16,310 nucleotides of DNA. Source: Terfezia claveryi. Its lineage: Eukaryota; Ascomycota; Pezizomycetes; Pezizales; Pezizaceae. The stretch is from NCBI GenBank assembly GCA_015179025.1, contig WHUX01000635.1, forward strand, positions 1 through 16,310. The letters run 5' to 3'. A program made the translations under genes and the position numbers. Below the pieces are notes generated by a model that was not told where the DNA came from, ran no database searches, and was given only the letters and a program-made list of their open reading frames with translations. This document shows, in pieces, positions 1 through 10,230 of the stretch; within the stretch, counting starts at the first letter, position 1; each line of letters starts with the position of its first letter.

Positions 1-618
1 TATAATACCCAGGGCACCAGCCTTTCCCGCTAAGACAGATTTCAATCCGAATTCGCAAGTACCTCTGGAGACAAGTGCGATTCTCCCAGTGAGGTCTGGG
101 TAATCTTCCTAGAATGCATTGACAATCGTGAGCACAATACAGTAGGTTAGAATAACTATTTCACATACAGGGGTGCATCCCAAGTTTGCAGCGAGCCCCA
201 AGGGCAATTTAAGCTCCCCATTAGTGGATGGAGAGTATGTGAGGTATAAGCTCTCATGGGTCTGACCCTCAATGATAACCTTTGACGTGCCGTAGGCATA
301 CTTGTAAATAAACATTTGTTTTTCCACCGTATAGTAATCTGCCATGTCACCAGTCGAGAAAGTGTTGTACAAATAATCAACAGTCAAATTGTGACCAACT
401 CCGCCGAACCCCCTGTTTCCATCGGGATCCGTTTGGGAGAACTTGAGCAACTTGTCGGCATGCTTGAGAAGAGCCTTCCGGGTAAGTACTCGTCGGAGTT
501 TGTCTGACTGAGCCAGAGGCAGCCTACCTGCGCTCTGTGTCGGCGTTGTTGGAACGGTAAATGCATGTGCAATCGACGCGGCGGAGAGGAGAGAGAATAT
601 AAGTTGTTGGAGTTGCAT
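1..618 (-). CDS. M28-family aminopeptidase (Ape3/Lap2 type), N-terminal part
   Basis: Zinc aminopeptidase that removes N-terminal residues from peptides, acting in the vacuole or outside the cell. The start is the ATG at 618 (A at -3); an in-frame TTG at 666 lies upstream but would put 16 residues before the signal peptide. Residues 1-19 form a signal peptide ending SIAHA, followed by a propeptide. Around residue 70 begins the family pattern: a GxxGHNLTVDYLYN stretch like that of yeast Ape3, then LTYSPS and NLGC. Exon 1 (618-169, 150 codons) joins in phase 0 across a 60-nt intron to exon 2 (108-1), which reads EDYPDLTGRIALVSRG and then GLKSVLAGKAGA, the PA (protease-associated) domain. Only 186 residues of an expected ~500 are visible; the zinc-binding catalytic domain lies beyond the left edge. 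One N-glycosylation site (NLT) is present. The visible part is intact. Confidence 0.92.
109..168 (-). other. Spliceosomal intron in the aminopeptidase gene
   Basis: 60 nt, donor GTATGT at 168, acceptor TTCTAG ending at 109, phase 0. Without splicing the frame stops at the intron's TAG. Splicing joins the NLGC motif directly to the PA-domain EDYPDLTG motif, as expected for the family. Confidence 0.9.
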
Positions 619-697
619 CTTGTCGCCGAAGAGTGCGAAAGTAACTGCAAGATGAGGTGAAGGCAAGGAGAAGGAAAACCCAGGCCTAGGTCTGTCA

Positions 698-705
698 TTT
701 TATAT
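698..705 (-). promoter_or_regulatory. TATA box of the aminopeptidase gene
   Basis: Reads ATATAAAA on the minus strand, about 80 nt upstream of the ATG at 618. This leaves room for a start site near 670 and a short leader of about 50 nt. Inferred from position and consensus only. Confidence 0.5.
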
Positions 706-2049
706 CATGTCAATACGCCCTTACGAACATAGCTACAACAACCTCACACTGAACTACGTTCGGTGGTTTTACTGACTCGACGATTTCAGGTGAGACAAGT
801 CAGTGGCCTCTCTCGAGCTCCATTCACCCAGCTACGGCTGGCGGTTATCTAACTATATTAAGCAAAATTATACTGCAGCTTTAATTATTTCTATAGAATT
901 GGAAGCTGCGAAACCATCAAGGCCACCTGGTCTCATGGCATTAATGGTGAGCGGAGTAATTACCGATCCCAACTATCTTGCAGTTTATCACGAACCCTAG
1001 CTTAAGCGGTTACCGAAGTTTGCTGCAGGGCGACCGTTACGCTAACTACTATATGTATTAGTTCCCGACATCTGACATCGACTCTCAACGTTTGCATCGT
1101 TCTGCATTTGTGCCAATCGATATTCATTGCTATATGCGACTATGATAGCTAGCCAGGGACAAGGATAACTACCGGTAATGGGAAATAATAACCGACAGAG
1201 TAACTGTCATCCTGTATATCTGTTGTGAAATCAATGTCCGGCTATCTATATTGGACGCAATATTTCCCTTCATCCGGAATGCAGTAGATCTGTTCGCAAG
1301 TTGCCAAAGCCATATAGCTAGAATTTGCCTTCAGCCCAAGATCTCCTAGGTAACACCACGTTTCGGAGTACCGTCTTCACATTGATATCAACTCGGCTAG
1401 CGAGAGGGAAATTTACGCAAGGGATATATATTAAGTATGCGATTTTGGGGCAGGCCTCCTGTGCGACTCCTCTGAAAACAGTTCAGATAAGCGGTGGCAA
1501 TATACTAAAATCGAAATAACTAATGTATACTGCGAAGGTAAGTAATTGCGAAGGTGAACCTTATTTTTCGATCCCACGTAATTGCAGTGCCTTCGAGTCT
1601 CGGCTCTAAGCGATGTTCGTTTGTTGACCTCGCCGCAACAAGGAAGGTCCGATTCCTACCATTGCGAGTACACAAGGCTACGGTGAGCTGCGTCGAGTCT
1701 CGCACTAGGAAAGGTAGAACAGGATGGCAGGAGAGGCTGAGCGGGGTTAATATTCATCATTTGGCGGAGTGAAAAGACCTCCGCATCCGTTGATGATGAA
1801 CTCCAAATTGGTCTTGCGTTATTCCGCAACCAACTTACGAACTACGGGATTAGAGTAGAATTGCATATATATTTTGCTTTCTGTTTTAACCCACATTGCT
1901 TTTACATTATTATTAGGCTACGAATGCGGATATGACCTTGATTTAAACCCTCGCTGTGTACCACAAAAAGAGCTACGTACAATTTCCCTGTTTGATACAG
2001 TCTGTTTCCAAGTCTCGTTGTATGCATCCTGGACACTTTCTGAACCAGC

Positions 2050-2069
2050 TGTACTGTATGTACAGTACA
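2050..2069. repeat. Near-perfect 20-bp palindrome
   Basis: TGTACTGTA and TACAGTACA, two 9-bp perfect arms separated by TG. It could be a dimeric-factor binding site or a cruciform-prone repeat edge. No gene start lies nearby to support a regulatory role. Confidence 0.5.
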
Positions 2070-2880
2070 AGGACATACGGAGTAGGTAAATGTAATGCAA
2101 TAGTTAATCTGGTTGGCACAAACCCTCCTAAAATAGTGGCCCTTTCTGAATCGTGGTGGGGTATGTAAGATTACGAGGTTATTGAGCGGAGGAATCTTGA
2201 AGAGAGAAGAGTGTGTATATTCAAATGATAACGGAGCTATCTAGATATCGCTATAAGTCTTAATGCTTACGGTCCTAGTGCTCTGGTTCTAAAGAGATGT
2301 TTTTCCTGCGTACTTTCCGGCTCTTTTATCCTTCGCAGTCCTTTCCCAATTGCCCCGATTAGGGATCCCGGCATTACTCCCTGCATTCCCAATTGCCTTC
2401 TTTCGGTTGCTTACTCCCGTGACCCTTCATAGGTACTAGCGAGAGTTATTTCACAACAGGGTATGGCATACCATTTGGTGGGGAGCGCCAACCACATCCC
2501 TGCATATATATATAGTTGTCCAATGCTTGCATAGGCCGGCTTACTTAAGTTATAGACTTCGGGTGATGTGACTTTAAGGTTATTTAACAATACAAGCTTC
2601 TTACACATTGCCAATAGTCTGGCTGCGGTTGCCAACCCAAAGCAAATATATGCAGCTGGTTCCGAAGAATTCTGCTGCTACAACTTTCTCCTCTTTTTTC
2701 TCTATGCAGTCATTAACTTACCAATATTAATTGCTAGTGCTGACGCTCTGACTGAATATGAGATATCATTCACAGTCATAAGCTATAGACGAGTGGGTTG
2801 TACGGAATGTGTACCGCGGATCATGCACTTGCACGTGTGGGATTCTGTACTGATCGAAACATTATTCAAAAGTTAGATCG

Positions 2881-2908
2881 CCCCTCTCGCACCCCTCCCG
2901 CACCCCTC
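2881..2908 (-). repeat. C-rich tract, G-quadruplex-like on the minus strand
   Basis: Three CCCC runs and one CCC run sit within 28 nt, built from an imperfect repeat of a CACCCCTC-type unit. On the minus strand this gives four G runs separated by loops of 1-7 nt, the usual intramolecular G-quadruplex pattern. It stands out from the AT-rich surroundings. Confidence 0.45.
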
Positions 2909-3608
2909 TGGAAGCATGCGCCTGCATCCTAAGCCTGCATGGATAGTATTCTCCCTCCTTGGGCGTAGGGGATACCAATCATGTTGCAGGTGGTCAAACG
3001 TTATGTGAATCAATTTGTTCTTCGTTATACCTTAAGCATCTTGTTTCTCGTTCACACAACCTGACTTGACAACGGGGGTGCCGCTCGATAATAGTTAACG
3101 TTACTATGTCCGATGGCTATCACAATTTGATTCGAAACATTTGAATGGACTTGGATTGGCGGTGATTAGTGCCCAGCTCTGTACCCAGTACCCAGAATAT
3201 CAACAAGGGATTCTACCAAGTGATACTGTATACGCAGATTATATATCTGACTGACACATTAATATTTCCATGAGAATTAAGTGCTTAACCAGAGATAGTT
3301 CAAACTAGCCAGCCTAGGAGGCCGAGGAGGAAGCTATATTACGGCCAGCGCTTCGCAACAGAAACTCTAAACCACAGGTGCAGTAAGACTTGCGAGGAAT
3401 GATGTGCAGAGTGTGTGTTGTCTAAACTACGCTACAGTCAATATGGTATGAATATGAAACCTACGGGTGGAGTTGCTGAATACGAAAGCAGCATCCAAAT
3501 GCAGCACGTGAGCTATCCAAGCAAAGCAACCATGTGGTACGGAGTATGCTACCACACATCCTTGAATAATAATAGAGTACCCTTCCAGTGTACAGTCCGC
3601 CCAGCAGA

Positions 3609-4034
3609 ATGTTGTGTGTCTTGAAGCAAAAAGTACGTAGTATGCCTTTGCCTAAAGCACAACGATGAGATGCCACACTTATAAATGAGGATGGTGAAGC
3701 TGTACCTTTACCACGCATGGCTACTATTGGATCGGAATGGCTGGTCTATATTCATGTAAATACTTCTTCTCCTTAATCATCTTCTGATTCTGAACCACAA
3801 AACCTACTATCCACCCGGCAAGCCCGAACTGCAAGTCCAGCTTCTTCTCCATCATTAAATTCTTCGCATGAAAATTAAGAATCTAATGATTCTATGCAGG
3901 AAGACATCCAGACTCATCATTCTTCAAACAATAATGCAGAATCTCATAGAGAAGATCTATAATTGCTGCCGGACTGTGAAGACCTGCTACAATGATCTCA
4001 AAAAATACCTCTAAAGCTCATAAGAATATGGTGA
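3609..4034 (+). pseudogene. Relic of an unidentified protein-coding sequence
   Basis: One frame starting at ATG 3609 shows protein-like composition over about 140 codons but is cut by stops at 3666, 3774, 3876, 3960, 3993 and 4032. Between the stops it reads fragments such as DATLINEDGEAVPLPRMAT, then a Ser/Asn/Gln-rich low-complexity part containing SDSEPQNLLSTRQAR. All six stops are TGA or TAA, none TAG, so each could be a C-to-T change from CGA or CAA. That fits methylated-cytosine decay or RIP but does not prove it, since every stop codon is one such step from a sense codon. Another frame is open with one stop (TGA at 4171) from about 4054 to 4509 and may continue the relic. No domain was recognised; a transposon-encoded protein or a dead host gene are both possible. 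Confidence 0.4.
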
Positions 4035-4587
4035 AGCGGTGTAAAGAACAACATCATATTGACGGCTTTTCCTATTGGTGATGTTTCCAGTGTGTATATA
4101 TAGACATGGTACTAATGACCGACGTTTTTATTGTCTTTTGCGACTACTTTATTCCGACCAACATGCCTTATGAACTACATATGGCTCATTAGATTGGCAT
4201 CATCCAATTCGTGAGCTTCTATGCATTCCAGACTCATTATATGAACCCAATACTCCAATTCTAAAGGGATTTAATATTCCTACTTCTGAGTGTTCGTGGC
4301 CTGATATTGCACTACAATATATTATATCGTGCCATACTGCTCTCAGTTTATATCCTGAAATTTCGAAATCTGTTTTCCGCCTTCTCCATTCATTTTTCAC
4401 CTGGACTTACTTACTGTATACTAGAATTCCTTATCGTCTTTCTCATTTCTTACCTCACTTTCATACACCTTTGAACTGTCCGTTTTATTTTTACACTCCG
4501 CTACGTTAATTTTATGTACATATCCGCCGGAGCTGATAGCTTCACTTGTCTTGTCCTAAATTCACTTGGGTTTCCGGGTGGCTCACC

Positions 4588-4771
4588 ATGGATCCCTCAC
4601 CAGGACCGCATGTGAGTACTGTTTTGAATCAAGTGCAAGGGGAAATGCCAAACCCGACAATGCAGAGTGTTAAATCCGATTTGATTGCAGCAGCCGCTGC
4701 GGCCTGAATACTTCTATCGACAGTCGCAATCGGACTTGGCAGCGAAACGGAGGAGTCTACGCAACACTTAG
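4588..4771 (+). CDS. Possible small two-exon gene (34 residues), unknown function
   Basis: The ATG at 4588 sits in a near-ideal context (CACCATGG). Eight codons in, a good donor GTGAGT begins at 4612; an acceptor GATTGCAG ends at 4690, giving a 79-nt intron in phase 0. The spliced second exon reads QPLRPEYFYRQSQSDL and a basic AKRRSLRN tail, ending at TAG 4769-4771. Read unspliced, the same ATG gives 39 codons to a TGA at 4705 and ends in a run of six alanines. The region after the TAG stays open in the same frame for about 25 codons, so this could also be the start of a larger broken gene. No family was recognised; a chance combination of good start and splice signals remains possible. Confidence 0.3.
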
Positions 4772-5208
4772 AAGCAGACCTCGAGGAATAACTCATTATT
4801 GAGTACAATTCATGTTCTCAGTGCTGATGCATTTTCATCTTCTATGTATCTTCACTAAATTACTATGCCTATATTCGTGCGTAGACCAGCCCTCCCAAGA
4901 ATGGTGTGGCTTCCCGGGAAGGCCAGCAAATTCCCTTGCAGGCCAGAACAAACGTTTTGATAATGAATTAGTTACGTACTACAGAGTACTCTGCGCTGGA
5001 TGCCCCGGCAGGTTGGTAATATCCCCTGGAATAGATACATACGTTCAAGGTTCTACTACATGTGCTGGGCTCACTCAAATATGGCTTCGATCAATGGGTT
5101 TAAAGGATGAGGCTGATGGAGAGAAATCCCTATCTTCCAATCATAGGGATATACTGCCCCGTTGATTCTAGGCCAATCCACCGAATTCTGACCGCTCTAG
5201 AGTCCGCC
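4772..5208. other. Stretch between the small gene and the MITE
   Basis: Contains one plus-strand open frame (4812-5165, 117 codons) with a hydrophobic Cys-rich start and no recognised motif or family. It may be chance or a remnant. Nothing else is supportable. Confidence 0.3.
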
Positions 5209-5210
5209 TA

Positions 5211-5629
5211 CAGTAGAACTTCGTTACAAGCATTTCCGTTACAAGAATAAATTCTATTAAGGTCAGATGCTGACCGCCCTCATGTAAAAATAAGAATAAA
5301 AACTCTATAGGCATATTCTTGGATTTTCCGTAATATTCTTATTAAAAATGGACACTACAGTAGCAGGGGGGTTACAGAGAACGATGCCGAATTGAGGATG
5401 CACAAACAGCAGAAAGAGGTCATCCAAGGCGAAAGACATTGAGGAGTGGTGTGGGAGAAGGGATGTTTAGGGCGTATCCTGTGGTCGGAGGAGATGTTTA
5501 GGGGGTATTCGGTGGTCGGAGGGGATGTTGGGGATGTTTAGGAGGTAAACTACACATGTTGCTATAGGCATATATTCGCTATAAGAATGGTCCACCGCCC
5601 GGTGACATGCTTGTAACGAAGTCCTACTG
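5211..5629. mobile_element. pogo/Tigger-like non-autonomous DNA transposon (MITE)
   Basis: A 419-bp element flanked by TA (5209-5210 and 5630-5631), the target duplication of Tc1/mariner-pogo elements. The left end begins CAGTAGAACTTCGTTACAAG and the right end, read in reverse, CAGTAGGACTTCGTTACAAG. Including the flanking CTA the two arms match at 25 of 26 positions (5208-5233 and 5607-5632). Subterminal repeats of a TTCGTTACAAG-type motif occur inside the left end, and a CTATAGGCATAT motif is repeated in direct orientation near both ends (about 5305 and 5563). No transposase frame is present, so it needs a transposase in trans. It lies 63 bp beyond the stop codon of the CHAT gene and could supply 3'-end signals for that transcript. 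The near-identical ends suggest it is fairly young. Confidence 0.85.
5462..5540 (+). repeat. Minisatellite (31-bp unit) inside the MITE
   Basis: Two adjacent 31-bp copies (5462-5492, 5493-5523) begin GATGTTTAGGG and end GGTGGTCGGAGG, differing at about five positions. Two shorter GATGTT-type partial copies follow, at 5524 and 5533. The units contain TTTAGGG/TTTAGGAGG strings, so the strand is markedly G-rich. Such internal arrays are common in MITEs and vary in copy number. Confidence 0.75.
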
Positions 5630-5692
5630 TAGCCACGTAATGGAATACAAACGCACGTTAGTGTTTAATTAAATCTACAAATCTGAAAGCCA

Positions 5693-8600
5693 CTACTCCT
5701 GTAAACAGCAGTCCGAGTCAGCGTCATACACCCACCAACCATGTAGCACGAATCCTGCCCAATGGTAGGGCGGAAGTCGTCCATTGTCGCCTTCCATCAT
5801 TGCTAAAACTGCCCGTTGTGCCGCCTTTGCCAAGTTGACCACTGTCGCGCCCCCGGAGCCTCCTACCCTAAAAACCCATCTGCATCCTCGTAAAAGTTCT
5901 TAGCGAACATCATCCCATCTTCATCCTGAATATTCCACAGTGCAGCCAGGACGCTCGTTGCACCTGAGTATAAGAATGCCCCCACGAGGCCTATTCCATT
6001 ATCTGTGAAATCGATTTGCATGCGACTAGAGGAACATGTGATCAGAGAGACATGAAATGGCTTGTAGGGGAGGGGAGTGTATGAGGCGGCATGTTCGAGA
6101 ATGTCCATTGCGGTGAGTTCGGACTCGGGGAATTGAATAAGGTGGCCCGTGAAGTAATCTGGGTTGGGACTGGAACGTTTTTGATTTTCTAACTCGTCCT
6201 CCGATAGAAGCGGATGCGTACGGTTGGGCGATTCTTGGGGAAAAACACCATGAAGGTTCACATGTATGACGCTAGGTGGGTTTTGGAGAGTCTGGAGGAA
6301 CAATTCTTTCCGAGCATCCGGTGCAAGATAGGTGTGGCTCGGAGACTTGAACTTTGCTCCGAGTTGGATAATTTCAGAGCAACGAGGGCAAGGAACGCGG
6401 AGGCAGTCTCGACCCAAGGAACTACAGCGAGGGGAGTCGTTGAAGATGGCTACCGTGAACGGAGTGCGGCATTCATTCTCTTCTGGTTCAGTGGAGGAAG
6501 TCTCAGAGGCTAAGTTTGGTGCGGATCTTCTTTGGTGCTGGTTACGCTCACCTTTGAGCGGATTGAGCCAATAAGACTTGCGTAAAGTTGTGAGATTTTG
6601 ACAATAGACTACCGGGTTCCGCTTAATTACCAGCTCACCATCCGGTAACTGCAAAGCATGCAAGGGAATTCGGTGCAGGCTCTGCGTGGGATTAAAAACT
6701 AGGGTATCCCCTCTTTGTGATACTTCTCCCAGTGGCGCCACCAGGAAATCGAGCTCACGGAGTCGTTCATTAGATGATTCCAGGCCCAATGTTCGTTGTT
6801 TTGCCTTGGCTCCGCCGACATCGCCGGCATCGCCAACAGGGTAATCCATGTTGTCCTTGATCCAGTTCCCGACTAGGGAAGGGTGATGTTTGAGCTTAAA
6901 AATTTTAAGTTCGGGGGAGTCACTAGATATCTCCCTTCTTGGGGAGACTCGAATTGTGAGCATAGCCAGCTGAGGCCCGGAAACACCCTCGTAGAGCATA
7001 TTAGCATCATTAGTATGAAATTTATTATACAGAAAATATTGAAACCATTGTACCAACAAAACAGGACCTCCAGCTGCAATTGCTAGTCGTTCTGCTTCTT
7101 GAATACTGAATAGACCCTCGGAACCCAATACTGGTTCGGCTGCAGTATCTTGGGCCGTGGAAGGATTGCAATTGGTTTCCGAAATGCGCCCGAGCTGTTC
7201 TAGAAGCCGTTTGTGTACCTTGTCATAAATGGCCCTGAGTTTCACCCGCTCCGTGGCCTTTCCCTGCCGAAGAGACTGAAGTGCATCGATGTCTTGTCGT
7301 ACTAGGGAATCCAACTCAGCTTGTTCAGCAGCTGATATTCGGTGAACCATACCCCCAGTTGCTGCTAACAGTGTATTTCCTGGGCCATTAAGGAAAATTC
7401 GGATAACACCCGAGACTTGCCCATTTGCACCCATTCCCATATTTGCGTTTCCCGATTGCGATTTTGGTATTTCAGCAAACCCGTGCAGTCGACACGCTGC
7501 TCGGGATTTGCCCAATCATCATCATTGGCGGTCATGAGGATAGATAATGCAGTGTTATGTGCTGAAAAAGATATATTACTGCTGGAATTTACAGTTTCTT
7601 GCTGCAGCTGCAATGAGTTGGCACCCATCTCGAGCCGACCAACGTTTGAACGGTATATATCGTAGAGCCGTTGTGCTTCATACAAGTAGTTCATTGCTGC
7701 TGCCTGCGAGACAGGCCGTAAGGTGGTAGGTATAGTGTTCAATTTCCCAAACACAAAAATGTGGGCTAGTTTGCACAGAACATGGATCTCTTGCGGAATC
7801 TGCATCGAACGGCGGCACTCTCTTCTAGCATCCTCGTAAGCCAACTTAGCCTTAGCGAAGTAATCAACAGCAGCATTGCAATTTATGTCAACTCTGACTC
7901 TGCAAGCTAGAGAGAGAAACATAGTTCCAATACTCTCATGTAGAATGGCACATATACTGGAGTATGTATCGCGTGCTGTAGAGCAGAGCTCGGGATATAG
8001 ATTGTAGAGAAACTCAGTGATGTACTGGATATACTGATGGCCGTACAGTTCTGCCTCGTGAGGACTGTTTTTCCCTGCCGTGTTGTACAACTCCTGGGAT
8101 GCCTTCGCGCGGCTATACAATAGAGAGGCGAGAAGGATGTGCCGGTTATGCTCGGGGCCCCAGCTCGTAGGCTTTAACAGCCATTGTTTCACCTTCTGAT
8201 ACCAAGAAAACCACTTCTCAGTGGTAACCTGAGATCCTAGAAGATGATCACGGAGTGAATCAGAAGTAGGATGTAGGGAGCTGCAGGAGCCGGCCTCGTT
8301 CTGTCCAACCAACGATCTCACGCCTTCTTCTGTCAACACTCCAGCCCGAAAATCCGCTTTCAAACATTTGAACAACACTTCCCACACCGAAAATAGCATC
8401 TGTGCCTCAAAAATTCCTTTATTTTGGGCAACTGCGTATTGTCAACTTGATCCAGTGGGAAACCGGAGAGACTTTCCGGAATTAGTATATAGTGTTTATC
8501 CCAGAATTCTTTCTCGTCATCATTATACCGTTGCATCATTTCACCCCAAAAGTTGGCCATAGCGTTGTCGTTCGTGTTCATTAGTAACATACCTTGTGCA

Positions 8601-10230
8601 ATAATCACCTGGACCTGCCAACACTGCACTTCTGGGAATCGAGTATGGAAATCTTTAATCAACTCTGTGATATCACCTAGACCTCGCCGGACTTCGAGGC
8701 CAATCTGTGAAAGAACCATAAGCTTACATAGAAGATCTAGAAGGTTCCCATTTGCTAGGTACTGTTTTTCGATTTGCCGATATAATTTTAGGTGTCCATC
8801 GAAACCGTTCGGTGAGTCATTTGGAAAGTCGACATATTTGAGTGCAGTTTCCAAACCAATAAGGAAATGCTGGATGTTTCGGAGTTTATAAGCACCATCT
8901 GCCAGGGATGTCCATGCTTTGAACAGTGATTTGGGGGTGCAGCCTGACAATGCCAGTATCCGGCACCTCGCGTCCAAGGCTCTCAGCATAAGAGCCTCTT
9001 TCTGCACCTTCAGCTCGGGATAGTATCTGTCAAATATAGCAAGGGCCGAATCTAAGATGCTTTCGGACTCCTTTAAATGTTGCTTTGCCGCCTCCACATC
9101 CTCCGCTTGGCAGAACTCTGTCACTAGCGCTAGCTTTGCCCGCAAAATATAATACCATACCGGCTGTTCGATCAGCAAGCCCCCTTGAGCTGTATCACCC
9201 CCTTGAGGCACTTCTTGGGGGGGCTGATATTTGTAGCAGTCATCAAGGTACGAATTGTACCGGTCGATCCTCGCCTGCGTGTTTGTGAATTCGATATTTT
9301 CCTCCGAATGGAGAAGAGAAAATGCCTCACGAAACCGACCTGTCGTCTGCATGAAGACACGGAGTAAGGCAATAGACTGCCATGGCTGGAGTTTTAACTC
9401 GCTAACATTTCCGGGCAGAACTGGGATACCTCCATACCGGGCAGGATCGAACATAATATACATGCCGTTTGCAAGCCTCCCGAGGCGGTAATAAAAGTAA
9501 ATGCACATGACCTATTATATTGTAATGTAGTTGCACAATGAGTACACATCTCTCCGACTTCATATCGAGCTTGGGTAGCTAGTCAACAAACCTGAACATC
9601 ACTGTAATTTTCCATGTCAAACCCCCTCAGCCACTCCTGCACCGCAGTCATGACTCCCAACCCGTTGTCGAGGCGGCACGTGATGTTAAACTCCATCACA
9701 ACACGCATCATGCTCACAACCTTCTCTACTGCGGCTGTTGCTTCCTCCAGATCGGCCGACACTCCCCCATTATGCTCTATTCCCCCATCTGATAGTAGAG
9801 CCCCGTACAAATTTTTCCTCTTTGCCAGTTTGGATGCAGCTGTATCCAATATCTTCTTTGCACTTTTGAAATCCCTTTGCAAGTCCTGAAGGGCCAAGGC
9901 ATGTTCAAGGGATGTCACTATAAACCCAAGTAATCCTTGAATTTCCGTGACCCCGGTACTCAGTCCGGTGCGAGTGCGAATATCGGGCCTGAATTCGGGA
10001 AGGTTATATAATTTCTTGAACTCTGCAAGACTCTCAGGTGCCATTGGAAGTTTAGAGTAGAACACTGCGAGTTCTAGGAGAGGGACACAGCTCGACGGTA
10101 GGAGGGGATAAAGGCTGCTGTAGTGGCCATAATAAATGACCGGACATGTGCCGACCTGGGGGTAAGTAGAAATGGGTGGGGTGAGTGGAAAGCTCTCGTC
10201 AGAATCTTTGGAGAGTTGAATCGATTTCAT
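5693..10230 (-). CDS. Large CHAT-domain (caspase-like) protein with TPR-like region; three frame breaks
   Basis: Predicted cytosolic cysteine protease of the CHAT family (clan of caspases and separase), about 1,480 residues. Exon 1 runs from ATG 10230 to 9592; an 80-nt phase-0 intron leads to 9511. The first ~1,000 residues are helical and TPR-like, including ALALQDLQRDFKSAKKIL and AAMNYLYEAQRLYD. Then comes the linker WEWVQMGKSRVLSEF, typical of the segment before CHAT domains. The CHAT domain keeps its His in HVNLHG (codon 6250-6252) and its Cys in LITCSSS (6034-6036), followed by GLVGAFLYSGATSVLAALW and an end reading PPYHWAGFVLHGWW; the stop is TAG 5695-5693. The frame changes three times, always by one base in the same sense: around 8400-8445, 7355-7420 and 5863-5880. 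No good introns explain these. No NACHT or NB-ARC domain is seen. CHAT identity is firm; activity and intactness are not. Confidence 0.88.
9512..9591 (-). other. Spliceosomal intron in the CHAT gene
   Basis: 80 nt, donor GTTTGT at 9591, acceptor ATAATAG ending at 9512, phase 0. It joins exon 1 ending NYSDVQ to VMCIYFYYRLGRL. Without it the frame meets a stop at 9585. Confidence 0.85.

Larger units (their letters stand above)
706..3608. other. Intergenic region without a supportable gene
   Basis: About 2.9 kb. Open frames are short (at most about 100 codons), overlap each other on both strands and show no family motif. Small structures seen: a 10-base direct repeat TCGAGTCTCG at 1592 and 1693, a repeated TTCCCAATTGCC near 2344 and 2386, the palindrome at 2050-2069 and the C-rich tract at 2881-2908. 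No tRNA or rRNA was recognised. It may be old, unrecognisable repeat DNA. Confidence 0.5.

Noticed and set aside
618..666. Upstream in-frame extension of the aminopeptidase to 666
   Set aside because: It would start at a TTG and place 16 residues before a well-formed signal peptide; the ATG at 618 has a good context.
1630..1665. tRNA-like B box (GGTCCGATTCC) at about 1646-1656
   Set aside because: No matching A box, acceptor stem or cloverleaf could be built around it.
4812..5165. 117-codon plus-strand open frame before the MITE
   Set aside because: No recognised domain, unusual Cys-rich composition and no supporting promoter or homology; long enough to be noted but not enough to call a gene.
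6214..6574. Plus-strand open frames opposite the CHAT domain
   Set aside because: They are antisense shadows of the conserved CHAT coding sequence and carry no motif. The same holds for plus-strand frames at 6883-7086, 7417-7729, 8368-8891, 9085-9491 and 9614-9889.
7365..7480. Intron bridging the second CHAT frame break
   Set aside because: Most GT-AG pairs tried do not restore the frame. The one that does is 38 nt with a GTTAGC donor, far from the good introns in this window.
8400..8480. Intron bridging the first CHAT frame break
   Set aside because: Frame-restoring options are 41 nt (GTCTCT donor) or 47 nt (GTTTCC donor, AAG acceptor). Longer ones remove sequence that reads as coding. Kept only as an alternative.
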